Shown here: one piece after another, positions 1 through 9,457 of the stretch
Numbering within the stretch: the stretch's first letter is position 1
Layout of the letters: every line of letters begins with the position of its first letter
NCBI RefSeq assembly: GCF_001641335.1
Contig: NZ_LVEM01000002.1
Coordinates: forward strand, 363,755 to 427,754
Reading direction: 5' to 3'
Length of the DNA stretch: 64,000 bases
DNA from: Bradyrhizobium stylosanthis
GTDB taxonomy: Bacteria; Pseudomonadota; Alphaproteobacteria; Rhizobiales; Xanthobacteraceae
Notes under the pieces: generated by a model
What the model was told of the DNA's origin: nothing
The model's database searches: none
What the model saw: the letters and a program-made list of their open reading frames with translations, nothing else
Program-made: the position numbers and the translations under genes

Positions 1-1559
1 CTGTCGATGGCCACGGTGGTGTCGTCCTGGATCGCCTGCCGGATCAGCCCCTCAATTGCGGGGACGGAATGGTCGCCCATTTCCCGCGTCCAGGTGCTGA
101 TGACCGCCATCTTCTTCGGAGTGAGCGTCTGCGAGGTGAACGCTCCCTGCCGAACGGGGATGGGCATGCCTTCGCCGACGAACGATCCCGCGAGGCTCGG
201 CGTCCGCGAGCGCGTGGGGATGACGATGCGCCCGGAGGTCCCGAAGCTCAGCGTGAGCCCTTTCGGCGCAAGCCGGGTCAGGATCGCTTTCGGCATCAGG
301 AGCGGCATCAGATCGGCATAGGTCGTCTGCGCCAGTTCCTGTGCCCAGCCAGCGACCGTGGTCATGGCAGGAGCAGACGCTGCGCGCGTGACGATCTCGC
401 AGATCGCCTTGGTGCCGTCGTCTTCGCCGTAAATCCGCTGCCGCGTCTCGTCGACCGACTTGCCAGACGCCCTGGCGATGTAGGTCACGGTGGCGGCCCG
501 GACGATGTAGTCCAGCAGGTCGAGGTCCTTCTTGCGATTGACGATGACTGCCGGTGCCGCAATCCGCTCGCGCTCGCCGCCGACGATAACGGTCGTGGAA
601 AGCGCGCGGCCGCGGCCGGCGCCGTTGCCATCGGCCGTGGACTTCGCCAGCAGCTTCTCGGAGTCGACCAGGGCGGACCGGGTCTTTTCGAGCTGGGCGA
701 TTTCGAAGTTGAACTTGCCGGTCGCTTCCAGATCGGCATCGCTGACGTTGGTGTCGTCCATCTTGGCGAGATGGGCTTCGAGGAGGTCCCGCTTGGCGAC
801 GATCTGCGTCTCCAAGTCGGTAATGCGTTGAGCCAGGCCAGACATGGCGCTGCCCTTTCGAACACGAGATGTATCGGCATGCTCGCCGGTGATCCCGCGA
901 CGCCTGGTCCTCGCGTCCATGTTGCCGTGCTTGGCGAACAGGAGGTCCATCGTTTGCGGGGAGATGTTCAGCGACTTGGCGACCGCCAAGGCGTTTGGAT
1001 TGGCTGGCACTGAGACCAGCGAAGTCTCGACCAATTCGCTACGCAGGAAGGTCACGCCCCAGTCGCTGCCTTCGCGCTGCTTGGTTTCGAGCGGTTTGAA
1101 GCCGACGCTGACGGCGCGCAGGATGCCCGCGTCGATCAGCTTCCTGATCTCGTCGATGCGCTCGGAGGTGCCGAACGGGGCCATCTGCAGCTCGCCCCGG
1201 AGCTGCTTGTTCTCGACGCGCAGGTTGCTCCACTTCCCAATCGGGAAGTCGCTCTTGTGATTGAACAGCGCAATCGGGTTGCGCTTGAAGTTCTTGAGGT
1301 CCCAGCCGTCGCTGAGAATGACATCGTCCATGCGGTCCGGGGTTTCGTCCGAGAGAACGAACTCGAGGCCGGTGAGCTGACCCGCATGCGTCTTGTGCTT
1401 GATGCCGGTGGCGGCGCGGTCCTCGTCATCATCGCCGTCGTTGTCCCAGATCAGCTGGCAGGCGTCCTCGTCGCCGAGTTCGTCCATGCAGCGATCCATG
1501 AAATCGTCGAAGGACTCGCCATCGTCAGGCTGAAGGTCATCGTCCTGCTTGACGCGCAT
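1..1559 (-). CDS. prohead protease / HK97 major capsid protein fusion (partial, runs off left edge)
   Basis: One uninterrupted reading frame runs from the ATG at 1559 past position 1 (519 codons visible). Residues about 50-215 look like an HK97 prohead protease (U35/S78): the conserved His is in ALFNHKSDFPIGKW, the Ser in ILRAVSVGFKPLE, followed by ELVETSLVSVPANPNAL. From about residue 239, at the in-frame Met at 845, it continues into an HK97-fold capsid protein, with a short helical delta region and then AASAPAMTTVAGWAQELAQ and FVGEGMPIPVRQ. In the family the protease matures the capsid inside the prohead and removes the delta region. Such fusions are known in tailed phages. The Met at 845 could also be an internal start that makes free capsid protein. 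The C-terminus is outside the window. The adjacent gene at 1649 encodes a second capsid-like protein. Confidence 0.88.
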   Translation of the reverse strand, partial: MRVKQDDDLQPDDGESFDDFMDRCMDELGDEDACQLIWDNDGDDDEDRAATGIKHKTHAGQLTGLEFVLSDETPDRMDDVILSDGWDLKNFKRNPIALFNHKSDFPIGKWSNLRVENKQLRGELQMAPFGTSERIDEIRKLIDAGILRAVSVGFKPLETKQREGSDWGVTFLRSELVETSLVSVPANPNALAVAKSLNISPQTMDLLFAKHGNMDARTRRRGITGEHADTSRVRKGSAMSGLAQRITDLETQIVAKRDLLEAHLAKMDDTNVSDADLEATGKFNFEIAQLEKTRSALVDSEKLLAKSTADGNGAGRGRALSTTVIVGGERERIAAPAVIVNRKKDLDLLDYIVRAATVTYIARASGKSVDETRQRIYGEDDGTKAICEIVTRAASAPAMTTVAGWAQELAQTTYADLMPLLMPKAILTRLAPKGLTLSFGTSGRIVIPTRSRTPSLAGSFVGEGMPIPVRQGAFTSQTLTPKKMAVISTWTREMGDHSVPAIEGLIRQAIQDDTTVAID

Positions 1560-1648
1560 AAACAATCCCTCCGTCCCATCGCATGCGATGTTCGGTTGAC
1601 CCTTGGTTTGCTTGTTCTCTGGAAAGCGGTTCGGCTGCCGCGCTCAGC

Positions 1649-2707
1649 TCACTTCCACGTCGGCGTCATCCACGCGAAGCCGCGCGGATCGCGCAAAGCC
1701 CACGACACCGGCCAGCGCACCTTGATGGCGACGCTGTCGGTCTGGAACAGCCCGCGCTCGGGCCCCATCGAGCCAGCAGCGCCAGGCACGGTATCCATCA
1801 CCAACGTTGCCGCGTTGACGGTCTCGATCTCGGGCTCTGCACTGATCGCGGCAACCAGGGCAGCTGGCGCAATCGCCAGCAGGTCACTGATCACCGCGCT
1901 CGAACCGAAAATGGAGAGGTCCACATCGCTTCGCTCGATGAAGCGCGCGCCCAACATCACAGCCCGGCCGGGAGCGCCCACGAGGATGTAGGGACCGTTG
2001 CCGCCGACCGGAGCCAGCGAATTGATCAGCGTTGCGACGTCTTCAAATGCGGCCTCGTACCCGTCGCCGGACGCACTCGCTGGAAGCGCGGCGACGCCTT
2101 GGCGCAAACCGGCAGGCCTGTTGACGGCAGCTGGATTGGCGTCGAACAGCACCTCGTCCATCATGCGACCCGCCGCCTTCACGAGCGCGTCCGCGATGAG
2201 CGCCTCCGCGTTGGAGGACTCCAGCATCTCCCGCGTAAGGACAGCGATGGCCGCGAGCTTGTGCGGGTCCAAGACAGTCGGCGTGGTCGCCAGCTGACGA
2301 ACCGGGATCGGTTGGCCTTCCGCGACAAAGCCACCGTTGCCGTATTCGGCGACGAAGCCCGGCGCGCTGATGCTGCCGTAGCCGTCGAATGTGAGAACCA
2401 GGCACTTCCGCAAAATCTGCGCCGCAGACGATGCGGGACCGAGCGCCTCGATCACGTCGCTGACGTAACGCTGCGCCAGTTCTGCGGCCCATCCCGGCAC
2501 GGAAGTCATCGCCGGATTGGACGCAGCGCGCGTCAGCAAGTGCTCCAGCGCGCGGTCGTTCGGCCACAGCTCGGCCGCAACATCGGCAGCCTTGCTGCGC
2601 CGCAGGCTCGCGAGCGTCCTCGCAGTGAGCGAGCGCGTGAACAGATTTCCGCCCACGACCGGCTCGCGCGGTTCGCGCCGGAATGCGCTCTGGCTCTCGT
2701 GCTTCAT
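1649..2707 (-). CDS. second HK97-like major capsid protein paralogue
   Basis: The 352-residue protein is clearly related to the capsid half of the neighbouring fusion. Shared blocks are AASNPAMTSVPGWAAELAQ, FVAEGQPIPVRQ and LDPHKLAAIAVLTREMLE. The C-terminal half has the P-domain-like segments expected of an HK97 fold, such as PYILVGAPGRAVML and an end near IKVRWPVSWALRDPRGFAW. It has no protease domain and only a short basic N-terminus instead of a long delta region. It lies 89 bases upstream of the fusion gene in the same direction. It may be a minor or alternative capsid subunit, or a duplicate left after capsid exchange; the sequence does not decide which. Confidence 0.78.
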   Translation of the reverse strand: MKHESQSAFRREPREPVVGGNLFTRSLTARTLASLRRSKAADVAAELWPNDRALEHLLTRAASNPAMTSVPGWAAELAQRYVSDVIEALGPASSAAQILRKCLVLTFDGYGSISAPGFVAEYGNGGFVAEGQPIPVRQLATTPTVLDPHKLAAIAVLTREMLESSNAEALIADALVKAAGRMMDEVLFDANPAAVNRPAGLRQGVAALPASASGDGYEAAFEDVATLINSLAPVGGNGPYILVGAPGRAVMLGARFIERSDVDLSIFGSSAVISDLLAIAPAALVAAISAEPEIETVNAATLVMDTVPGAAGSMGPERGLFQTDSVAIKVRWPVSWALRDPRGFAWMTPTWK

Positions 2708-2800
2708 CGGGGTCTTTCCCTTTTCGGAGAAGGAAGCCCGCGCGGGCGGCGTCCGGTGCGCGGTCGCACCAGAGCAATCAATCGCCGCCCATCTCGGGGT

Positions 2801-3238
2801 TTATTTCTTGAGCTGCCGTTCGATCTCGGCGAGCCGCTCATCGATTGCGTCGAGGCGGCGTGAGACTTCCGCAGCGCCGGTCGCTGCAAAGAGGATTTCG
2901 CCCCAGTTGCTGCCGCCGTTGCAGCGATAGATGCCGACCGAAGGCGTCAGCATCACGCGATCTCGCTCGCTGAGCGTTGCGATGCGGTCCGACTGCTTCA
3001 GGATGATCCCGGCGTCGAAGAACACCGTCTTGGTGATGGCGAGGCCCCACTGTCGTCCCTGCGGGTCGATGTCGCCGGGAGGGGCGTTGCCGAAGGACTC
3101 GATGGTGCCGCCGCCTGTGATGTAGACCGTGTTCGACCCGACGCTGCCGTCTGCCGGCGAGAGTTCGACGGTCCGCGCGCAAGCCAGCGTGACAATTGGA
3201 GCTTCACCGTGCTCCGCACGCCATCGCAGAAGCGGCAT
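2801..3238 (-). CDS. phage protein of unknown function in head module, C-terminal coiled coil
   Basis: The 145-residue protein starts at MPLLRW, an ATG just after the HNH gene's stop codon; the longer frame upstream is only a shadow of that gene. Most of it is Gly/Thr/Val-rich and beta-prone (SNTVYITGGGTIESFGN, then a stretch on a parameter-like 'VMLTPSVGIYRCNGGSNWG'), and it ends in a short amphipathic heptad helix (LDAIDERLAEIERQLKK) that could trimerise. Its place between terminase and capsid genes suggests a virion decoration, fibre or head protein. I do not recognise the family. Confidence 0.6.
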   Translation of the reverse strand: MPLLRWRAEHGEAPIVTLACARTVELSPADGSVGSNTVYITGGGTIESFGNAPPGDIDPQGRQWGLAITKTVFFDAGIILKQSDRIATLSERDRVMLTPSVGIYRCNGGSNWGEILFAATGAAEVSRRLDAIDERLAEIERQLKK

Positions 3239-3239
3239 G

Positions 3240-3554
3240 TCATTTCCTGTTTGCCGGGTGGTTCGGATCGGTCGGCCAGCCGTCGTCGTCGACATCGTTG
3301 CGATAGCCGCGCAGCTCGACGTACCGCTTCGTCGAGTTGTGACAGTCGGCACACAGCGATTGCAGCGGACCGAGCGCAAACTTGTTCCAGTCGCCCTTGT
3401 GCGGCACGACGTGGTCGGCAACGGTCGCGATGGCGACGCAGCCGCGATCCAGGCAGAACTTGCACAGCGGATGCGCCTTAAGCTGCAGCTTGCGGCGGCG
3501 CTGCCAGAAGCCGGTGTCGTAGAAGTGCTTCCACTCGCTTGAGGGCGTGCTCAT
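3240..3554 (-). CDS. HNH endonuclease
   Basis: The 104-residue protein has a classical HNH/zinc layout: a first CxxC (LCKFCLDRG), the core ATVADHVVPHKGD, then LQSLCADCHNSTKR with the second CxxC and final His/Asn. Small HNH proteins next to terminase genes are common in HK97-like phages, where some are needed with the large terminase for cos cleavage and packaging. It overlaps the terminase large subunit stop by four bases (ATGA-type), so the two are probably translated together. A role in packaging is inferred from position. Confidence 0.87.
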   Translation of the reverse strand: MSTPSSEWKHFYDTGFWQRRRKLQLKAHPLCKFCLDRGCVAIATVADHVVPHKGDWNKFALGPLQSLCADCHNSTKRYVELRGYRNDVDDDGWPTDPNHPANRK

Positions 3555-5134
3555 CCGATCAGCGCCTCGATATCGACCGGCTTGATCGTGGTGCGGTCGC
3601 GCGAGCGCAGCCCGAGGAGCATGGCCAGCGCCACCGCGCCGTCGATGCGAAACCGGGCCTTGTCTTTGTCGAGCTTGCGATTGCCAGCCGGGTCCATCGT
3701 GGCCACGGCGTTCGCCATGTTCCAGTTCAGGATAGGATTGTTCGGGTGCTGCAGCTTGCGCTCGATGATGGCCAGCTCGACGGCGTCGATGGCTGGGCCC
3801 ATGTCCTTGAAGCCCTGGCCCCAGGGGACCAGCCCCAGCCCGTCGCCCTTGTCGCCGTCCTGGTGGGCTTGCAAACCGACGCGGTCGAACTCGCGCAGCA
3901 GGTCGTTGATGCGCCAGCGGTCATACGCCAGGCCCTTCACGCGATAGCGCTGCGTCAGCTCGGCAATGAACAGCGCAATCGCCTCGGGATCGATGGTCCT
4001 GCCGGGGCTGAGCAGCAGGTGACCGGCTTCGGCCCATTCCTGGTAGCGGCGGCTCGATGCGCCGAAGTCGCGGTTGGAATGCTCGTTCAGGTGTTCGCGC
4101 GGCTTCCAGAAGTACGGCGCGATGCGGCAGGGATCGCTGGCCGATCCGACCAGCAGCGCGGTCAGGTCTACGACGCTGGAAAGATCGAGCGCCAGGTAAA
4201 CTTCTTCGCCGTCTTGAAGGACCGCGTCGCTGCTGCACGCCATCCATTCGGCGCGGCTGATGAGCGAGGCGACCGGAGCGACGCGCTGGTTCAGAAACAG
4301 GTTGCGGACCTTCGGCTCCTCGGCGGGCATGCGCTGCGCCTTGCGGATCGCGGTGGCCAGGTCCTCGCGGTCGCGGAATTTGCCGAGCGCCGGGTTGGCT
4401 TTTTCCCATTGGCTCTCGTCGTCCAGGTCGCAATCCTCGTCGGCTGCATAGAGATGGCAGACGATGGCGGGGTCGACCCCCGACAGCCCGTCGTCGATCA
4501 GTTTCGACAGGACGTGCTCGGGGTCGTTGCTCTGCGTCGAGATGGTGATGAACAGCGGCTCCTGCCGCGCGCCGAACGAGGTATCCAGCACGTCGTACAG
4601 CTCGCGGTTCTTGGCCTGGGCCAGCTCGTCGTAAATGACGAGGCTCGGCAAATAGCCGTGCTTGGTGCCAGCCTCGGCGCTGATCGCCCGATAGACCGAG
4701 CCGGTGCGCCTGCCGATCATCGTTTTCGTCGAGGGAATGACCTCGATCTCGGCAGCCAGCTCGGGCTCCAGGTCAACGATCTGCCGGGCGAACTTGAAGA
4801 CGATGCCAGCCTGGTCGCGATCATTCGCGGCCGAATAAATCTCGCCGTGGACGATAGCCTCGGGCCCGACCAGGTGGGCGAGCACGATGGCGGCGATGAG
4901 CGCGGTTTTGCCGTTCTTGCGCGCAATCGACAGGATTGCCCGCCGCACCGCGCGGTTGGCGCCGATGTGCGGCTCGTAAATGTCGCGGATGAAAAGCTTC
5001 TGGAAGGCGTCGAGCTTGAACGGTTTGCCCTGACCGGTGCCGCTGGGCACCGTCAATCGCTCGATAAAGTCGATAACCGCCTTAGCGCGGGCCTTGCCCT
5101 GCGGCGTGCGCTTAACCGGCGAGGAGCCCGGCAA
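3551..5134 (-). CDS. phage terminase large subunit
   Basis: The 527-residue protein has the two-domain terminase layout. The N-terminal packaging ATPase has Walker A ARKNGKT at residues 71-77 and Walker B LVIYDE at 165-170. The C-terminal RNase H-like nuclease begins at VYLALDLSSVVDLTALLVG, about residue 312, with a late acidic motif near ARFRIDGAVALAM. It cuts concatemeric phage DNA and drives it into the prohead through the portal. The start is a TTG at 5134 that overlaps the small terminase gene by 23 bases; no better start is seen. It belongs to the Terminase_1 (HK97-like) branch. Confidence 0.95.
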   Translation of the reverse strand: MPGSSPVKRTPQGKARAKAVIDFIERLTVPSGTGQGKPFKLDAFQKLFIRDIYEPHIGANRAVRRAILSIARKNGKTALIAAIVLAHLVGPEAIVHGEIYSAANDRDQAGIVFKFARQIVDLEPELAAEIEVIPSTKTMIGRRTGSVYRAISAEAGTKHGYLPSLVIYDELAQAKNRELYDVLDTSFGARQEPLFITISTQSNDPEHVLSKLIDDGLSGVDPAIVCHLYAADEDCDLDDESQWEKANPALGKFRDREDLATAIRKAQRMPAEEPKVRNLFLNQRVAPVASLISRAEWMACSSDAVLQDGEEVYLALDLSSVVDLTALLVGSASDPCRIAPYFWKPREHLNEHSNRDFGASSRRYQEWAEAGHLLLSPGRTIDPEAIALFIAELTQRYRVKGLAYDRWRINDLLREFDRVGLQAHQDGDKGDGLGLVPWGQGFKDMGPAIDAVELAIIERKLQHPNNPILNWNMANAVATMDPAGNRKLDKDKARFRIDGAVALAMLLGLRSRDRTTIKPVDIEALIG

Positions 5135-5600
5135 ACTTGCTCTGCGACTGTTCGCCCTGGACGCCTGCGTTGATGCGGGTGCGGGCGGCTGGGGTCAGAC
5201 CGAACTCGCCAGCGTAGCGCACCATGTCCGCTGCCGCTTTGCGCACGACATAGACCAGCGGGTTTTGCGCGGCATCGCCGTACTTGGTCTTGATGATCAT
5301 GCCGTTCATCAGCGGATCGTTGTTCTGCATCCGCGCCAGCGCCTCGGCTGCCATGCGCCACTGGCCATAGGCGTGGCAATAGGCGGCGAGCGGGGCGACA
5401 TCGACGATGGTCAACAGGCCGAGCCGGTGCAGCTCTGCGCCGACCGTCCACCATTCGTCGGCTGCGTAGCCGGTGATGAACGGCGGCGGATCAGGCAGCT
5501 TGGCCGCGACCTCGGGCTGCGGCTCGTCAGTGCGAAGCGGTCGCTTGCCTGGATTGCCGCGCAGCAGTTTCAGCTGCGTCGGGATCGTTCGCGCAGGCAT
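5112..5600 (-). CDS. phage terminase small subunit, P27 family
   Basis: The 162-residue protein opens with the P27-family signature LKLLRGNPGKRPL, then a Pro-rich stretch and helices (ADEWWTVGAELHRLGLLT). It recognises phage DNA at the packaging start and hands it to the large subunit. The start ATG at 5600 follows AAGGAG ten bases upstream. The N-terminal end of the gene overlaps the tail of the methyltransferase gene by 74 bases. Confidence 0.92.
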   Translation of the reverse strand: MPARTIPTQLKLLRGNPGKRPLRTDEPQPEVAAKLPDPPPFITGYAADEWWTVGAELHRLGLLTIVDVAPLAAYCHAYGQWRMAAEALARMQNNDPLMNGMIIKTKYGDAAQNPLVYVVRKAAADMVRYAGEFGLTPAARTRINAGVQGEQSQSKFAGLLAG

Positions 5601-6882
5601 GGTCGGTAGACTCCTTCAGGTCGTTGAAGCGGCGGCCGTCGCTCTCGCGAAGCGCCTGCTCGCCGGTAAATGCCTGCCAGCGCAGCACCGCGACATCGAC
5701 GTATGCCGGATTGATCTCGATGCCGTGGCAGGAGCGCGCCGACATTTCGGCGGCAATGATGGTGGTGCCCGAGCCAGTGAACGGGTCGTAGACCGCCTGG
5801 CCTTCGGACGAATTGTTTTCGATGGGCCGCTTCATGCACTCGACCGGCTTCTGCGTGCTGTGGCCGGTCTCCGATGATTGCTGCTTCGGGATTTCCCAGA
5901 TCGTCGATTGATCGCGGGCCCCGTTGAAGTGGCCGGTCTTGTGCTTGCGCACCGCGTACCAGCACGGCTCGTGCTGCCAGTGATAGTCGCCGCGCCCGAT
6001 GGCGAAATTGCTCTTGGCCCAGATGATCTGAGCGCGCATTTGGAAACCGCTCGCGATCAGGCTCGCCTCGACCACGCCGACATGCAGCGCGCCGTGCCAA
6101 ACGTAGGCAACGTCGCCTGGGAACAGTTGCCAGGCCTCGGTCCAATCATCGCGGTCGTCGTTGAGCACCAGCCCGCGCGCTCCCGCGCCGACCTTGGTGC
6201 CGTCGCTGCGATAGACGCGCTCGCGCCAGTTCGGGTCGTAATTCGCGCCATAGGGCGGATCGGTCACCATCAGGTGCGGCGTCACGCCCGCGAGCGCATG
6301 GCCAACGTCGGCCGCATTGGTCGCATCGCCGCACACCAGGCGGTGGCGGCCAAGCCGCCAAACATCGCCGCGCCGCGCTACCGGCTCGGCCGGAAGATCG
6401 GGGACCGCGTCGGGATCGGTGAGACCAGGGTTGGAGTTCGTCAGCCGCGCCAGCTCGCGGTCGGAAAAGCCGATGAGCGGAAGGTCGAAGCCCATCGCGG
6501 TGAGATCGGCCACCTCGATCTTGAGCAGCGCATCGTCCCAGCCTGCGTTCTCGGCGAGCTTGTTATCGGCGATGACGTAGGCGCGCTTCTGGGCTTCCGT
6601 CCAACCGCGAGCGACGATGACCGGGACCTCTCGTATCCCTAACCGCTCGGCAGCCAGCAGCCTCCCGTGCCCAGCGATCACCATCCCGGCTTCATCGACC
6701 AGGACCGGAGTGGTCCAACCCCACTCGCGGATCGAGGCCGCGATCTGCCGCAGCTGCGCCTCGGAATGCGTCCTGGCGTTTCGGGCATAGGGGACCAGGG
6801 CGGCAAGGGGCCGCCTTTCCGTGGCCCAGGCGGCCCAATTCGCGCCTGGCGCGGCTTGCGCGGCGGCGTTGTTTTGATCCAT
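5527..6882 (-). CDS. ParB-like domain / DNA adenine methyltransferase fusion
   Basis: The 451-residue protein has a ParB/sulfiredoxin-like N-terminal domain (residues about 25-130; VLVDEAGMVIAGHGRLLAAE carries the GHGR motif) followed by a methyltransferase with DPPY at 208-211 and the SAM-binding DPFTGSGTT at 366-374. DPPY before FxGSG with the target domain between fits the beta group of N6-adenine (or N4-cytosine) enzymes, the group that includes CcrM. There is no partner nuclease beside it, so it is probably an orphan that protects or marks phage DNA. ATG at 6882 follows an AAGGG-like site. It begins the leftward packaging module. Confidence 0.9.
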   Translation of the reverse strand: MDQNNAAAQAAPGANWAAWATERRPLAALVPYARNARTHSEAQLRQIAASIREWGWTTPVLVDEAGMVIAGHGRLLAAERLGIREVPVIVARGWTEAQKRAYVIADNKLAENAGWDDALLKIEVADLTAMGFDLPLIGFSDRELARLTNSNPGLTDPDAVPDLPAEPVARRGDVWRLGRHRLVCGDATNAADVGHALAGVTPHLMVTDPPYGANYDPNWRERVYRSDGTKVGAGARGLVLNDDRDDWTEAWQLFPGDVAYVWHGALHVGVVEASLIASGFQMRAQIIWAKSNFAIGRGDYHWQHEPCWYAVRKHKTGHFNGARDQSTIWEIPKQQSSETGHSTQKPVECMKRPIENNSSEGQAVYDPFTGSGTTIIAAEMSARSCHGIEINPAYVDVAVLRWQAFTGEQALRESDGRRFNDLKESTDHACANDPDAAETAARQSRQATASH

Positions 6883-7621
6883 CGGAGCCCTTGGGAAGGG
6901 CCAGGGCGAGGCCCCGGCAAACCGTTGATTTCGCGGGGTTTTGACCCCTAGACGAACATTCCCCAGCGCCGGTATTTAGGGCTGCCTGGGGGAATGCCAT
7001 GCCAGTTCTGAAAACGGCAGCAAAATACCGCTGCAAATTCCGATTTAAGGGAACCCAGTTAGCCGGAATGGGAACCCGCTAAGTGGGTTCCGCGGAATTG
7101 CCGATCTGCGGCCATGCCATTGAGAAAGCGAAGCTTTTCGGCCGGAGAAAATATTTTTCTTTCCCGAAATTTCGGAAGAGCGGCCGCTAAAATCGAAGCG
7201 CCGCCGCGCTCGGAAATAGGGAACCTTCTAATTTTCAGTACCGCCCCCCGGCCCGGAGAACGATATTCCCCAAAGGCTTCAATGGGTTAGGCCGAGTTTG
7301 CCTGCTCGCGCGGTACCCGTTTTCCGAACTCTAGCGTTCGCGGTCCGTGCCTTCACCCGATGGTGCTGGTCGCCTTGGAACCGCACTCGCCGAATGGGAA
7401 TGTTCGTCCATCGCATCGGAACCAGATCGATCTTCCTAGGGCGCCCAACTAGCCAACTCTCCCGGCCATCTCATTCTTAAAAGGATCGACCCACCGATGT
7501 AGCGCCAGCCGCGCTGCTCTTTTGCACCGGCTTAGGTCCGGAAGCCACAAGTTGGGGTTGTCCCACGGAGACGTTCTTGACAGATTGACCTTCCATAGGG
7601 GCATCCGGGGTCTTCCAAATC
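6883..7621. other. intergenic region between divergent methyltransferase and hsdM genes, with inverted repeats
   Basis: I find no convincing gene in these 739 bases. They separate the leftward packaging module from the rightward restriction operon and should hold promoters for both. There is an inverted repeat CATTCCCC (6957-6964) / GGGGAATG (6989-6996), and a tighter hairpin GGAACCC (7071-7077) / GGGTTCC (7085-7091) with a 7-base loop. GGGAACC also recurs at 7049 and 7219. Short frames here lack recognisable protein content. Confidence 0.5.
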
Positions 7622-9457
7622 GTGAACCATCAAAATCTGTCTTCTTTCATCTGGTCCGTGGCTGATCTGCTGCGGGGGGACTACAAGCAGTCTGACTATG
7701 GCAAGGTGGTCCTGCCATTCACCGTGCTGCGGCGACTGGACTGCGTTCTTGAGCCGACCAAGGCCAAGGTTCTCGCGGAGTTCGCGGCGAAGAAGAAGGC
7801 GGGTCTGAACCCGGACCCCTTCCTGCTCCGAGCATCGGGCCAGAGCTTCTACAACACGTCCGACCTCGATCTGCGTAAGCTGATAGGTGATCAGGATCAC
7901 ATCAGCCAGAACCTTTACGCCTACGTTCAGGCGTTCTCGCCTGCGGTGCGCGACATCTTCGAGCGGTTCAGCTTCTCCGCTCAGATCGATAAGCTGGCGA
8001 AGAGTGGTCTGCTCTATCTCGTCACCGAGAAGTTTGTGGGCATCGACCTCCATCCCGAGGCCGTTGACAACCATGAGATGGGACTGGCCTTCGAGGAGCT
8101 GATCCGCAAGTTCGCCGAGCTGTCGAACGAAACGGCTGGTGAACACTTCACACCGCGCGAAGTCATCCGGCTGATGGTCAACCTACTCTTTGTCGAGGAT
8201 GACGATGTCCTGACCAAACCCGGCGTGGTCCGCACCATCTATGACCCCACGGCAGGCACGGGCGGAATGCTGTCGGTTGCGGGCGAACACCTCGCTGCGT
8301 TGAACCCGCAAGCCCGTCTGACCATGTTCGGCCAGGAGTTGAACGACGAGAGCTATGCGATCTGCAAGGCTGACATGCTGATCAAGGGCCAGGACGTGGC
8401 CAACATAGTTGCGGGCAACACGCTGTCGGAAGATGGACACGCTCACGCGAAGTTCGACTACATGCTCTCCAATCCCCCGTTCGGCGTGGAGTGGAAGAAG
8501 GTCGAGAAGGAGGTCCGCAAGGAGTACGAGAGCCAGGGCTTCAATGGTCGCTTCGGCCCCGGACTGCCGCGCGTGTCGGATGGCTCGCTGCTCTTTCTGC
8601 TGCACTTGCTCTCCAAGATGCGTCCGGCCCAGGACGGCGGCAGCCGCTTCGGCATCGTCCTCAATGGCTCGCCGCTGTTCACTGGCGGCGCGGGATCAGG
8701 CGAGAGTGAAATCCGTCGCTACCTTCTGGAGAACGACCTAGTCGAAGCCATCATTGGCCTGCCGACCGATATGTTCTACAACACCGGCATTTCCACCTAT
8801 GTCTGGATCGTGTCCAACCGCAAGCCGAATGCTCGCAAGGGCAAGGTGCAGCTCATCGACTCTTCCTCGTTCTGGCAGAGAATGCGAAAGAGCCTTGGCT
8901 CAAAACGTAAGGAGATGACAGACGCGCATATCGCTGATGTGACCCGGCTGTTCGGTCTTTTTGTCGAAGCCCAACTAGCCACTGTACTCGATGCCGAAGA
9001 TAAGGAGATCGCGCGGCACGTGTTGGTGGCCGGCGATAAGCCGCCGGTCGCACCCGAGGGCGGCAGGGTGAAATTCGTTCCCCTCTCCCGCATCTTCCCT
9101 AACGAGGCCCTTGGTTATCGGACGATCACCATCGAACGGCCGTTGCGCGATGATAAGGGCAACATCATTGTCGGCACAAAAGGTAAGACGAAGGGCAAGC
9201 CGCAGGCCGATAGCGAACTGCGGGACACCGAGAATGTACCACTGTCGGAAGCTGTTCATACATACTTCAGGCGTGAGGTATTGCCCTATGCACCCGATGC
9301 CTGGATCAATGAAGAGAACACCAAGACAGGTTATGAAGTTCCGTTCACTCGGCTCTTCTATGTGTTTGAGGCGCCGCGTACTCTGGGAGAGATTGACGCC
9401 GATCTCGCGCAGGTTACCGCACGTATCAAAGCGATGATCGAGGGGCTGGCGGCATGA
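7622..9457 (+). CDS. hsdM: type I restriction-modification system, DNA methyltransferase subunit
   Basis: The 611-residue HsdM begins with the standard N-terminal helical domain ([19 protein letters not shown]). It has the SAM-binding motif DPTAGTGGM at 208-216 and the catalytic NPPF at 284-287, as in type I N6-adenine methyltransferases. With two HsdM and one HsdS it methylates a bipartite target; with HsdR it forms the restriction complex. The GTG at 7622 gives an N-terminus that matches the family. It leads a three-gene operon whose stop codons overlap the next starts. The operon points against its phage neighbours on the left, which fits a separate defence cargo. Confidence 0.95.
   Translation: MNHQNLSSFIWSVADLLRGDYKQSDYGKVVLPFTVLRRLDCVLEPTKAKVLAEFAAKKKAGLNPDPFLLRASGQSFYNTSDLDLRKLIGDQDHISQNLYAYVQAFSPAVRDIFERFSFSAQIDKLAKSGLLYLVTEKFVGIDLHPEAVDNHEMGLAFEELIRKFAELSNETAGEHFTPREVIRLMVNLLFVEDDDVLTKPGVVRTIYDPTAGTGGMLSVAGEHLAALNPQARLTMFGQELNDESYAICKADMLIKGQDVANIVAGNTLSEDGHAHAKFDYMLSNPPFGVEWKKVEKEVRKEYESQGFNGRFGPGLPRVSDGSLLFLLHLLSKMRPAQDGGSRFGIVLNGSPLFTGGAGSGESEIRRYLLENDLVEAIIGLPTDMFYNTGISTYVWIVSNRKPNARKGKVQLIDSSSFWQRMRKSLGSKRKEMTDAHIADVTRLFGLFVEAQLATVLDAEDKEIARHVLVAGDKPPVAPEGGRVKFVPLSRIFPNEALGYRTITIERPLRDDKGNIIVGTKGKTKGKPQADSELRDTENVPLSEAVHTYFRREVLPYAPDAWINEENTKTGYEVPFTRLFYVFEAPRTLGEIDADLAQVTARIKAMIEGLAA

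Noticed and set aside
69..1013. Long rightward frame opposite the capsid-protease fusion
   Set aside because: It is Arg-rich antisense of the real leftward gene, a common effect in GC-rich DNA, and has no domain.
2043..2777. Second leftward frame overlapping the free capsid gene
   Set aside because: Its Arg/Gly-rich product is a frame-shifted shadow of the capsid gene.
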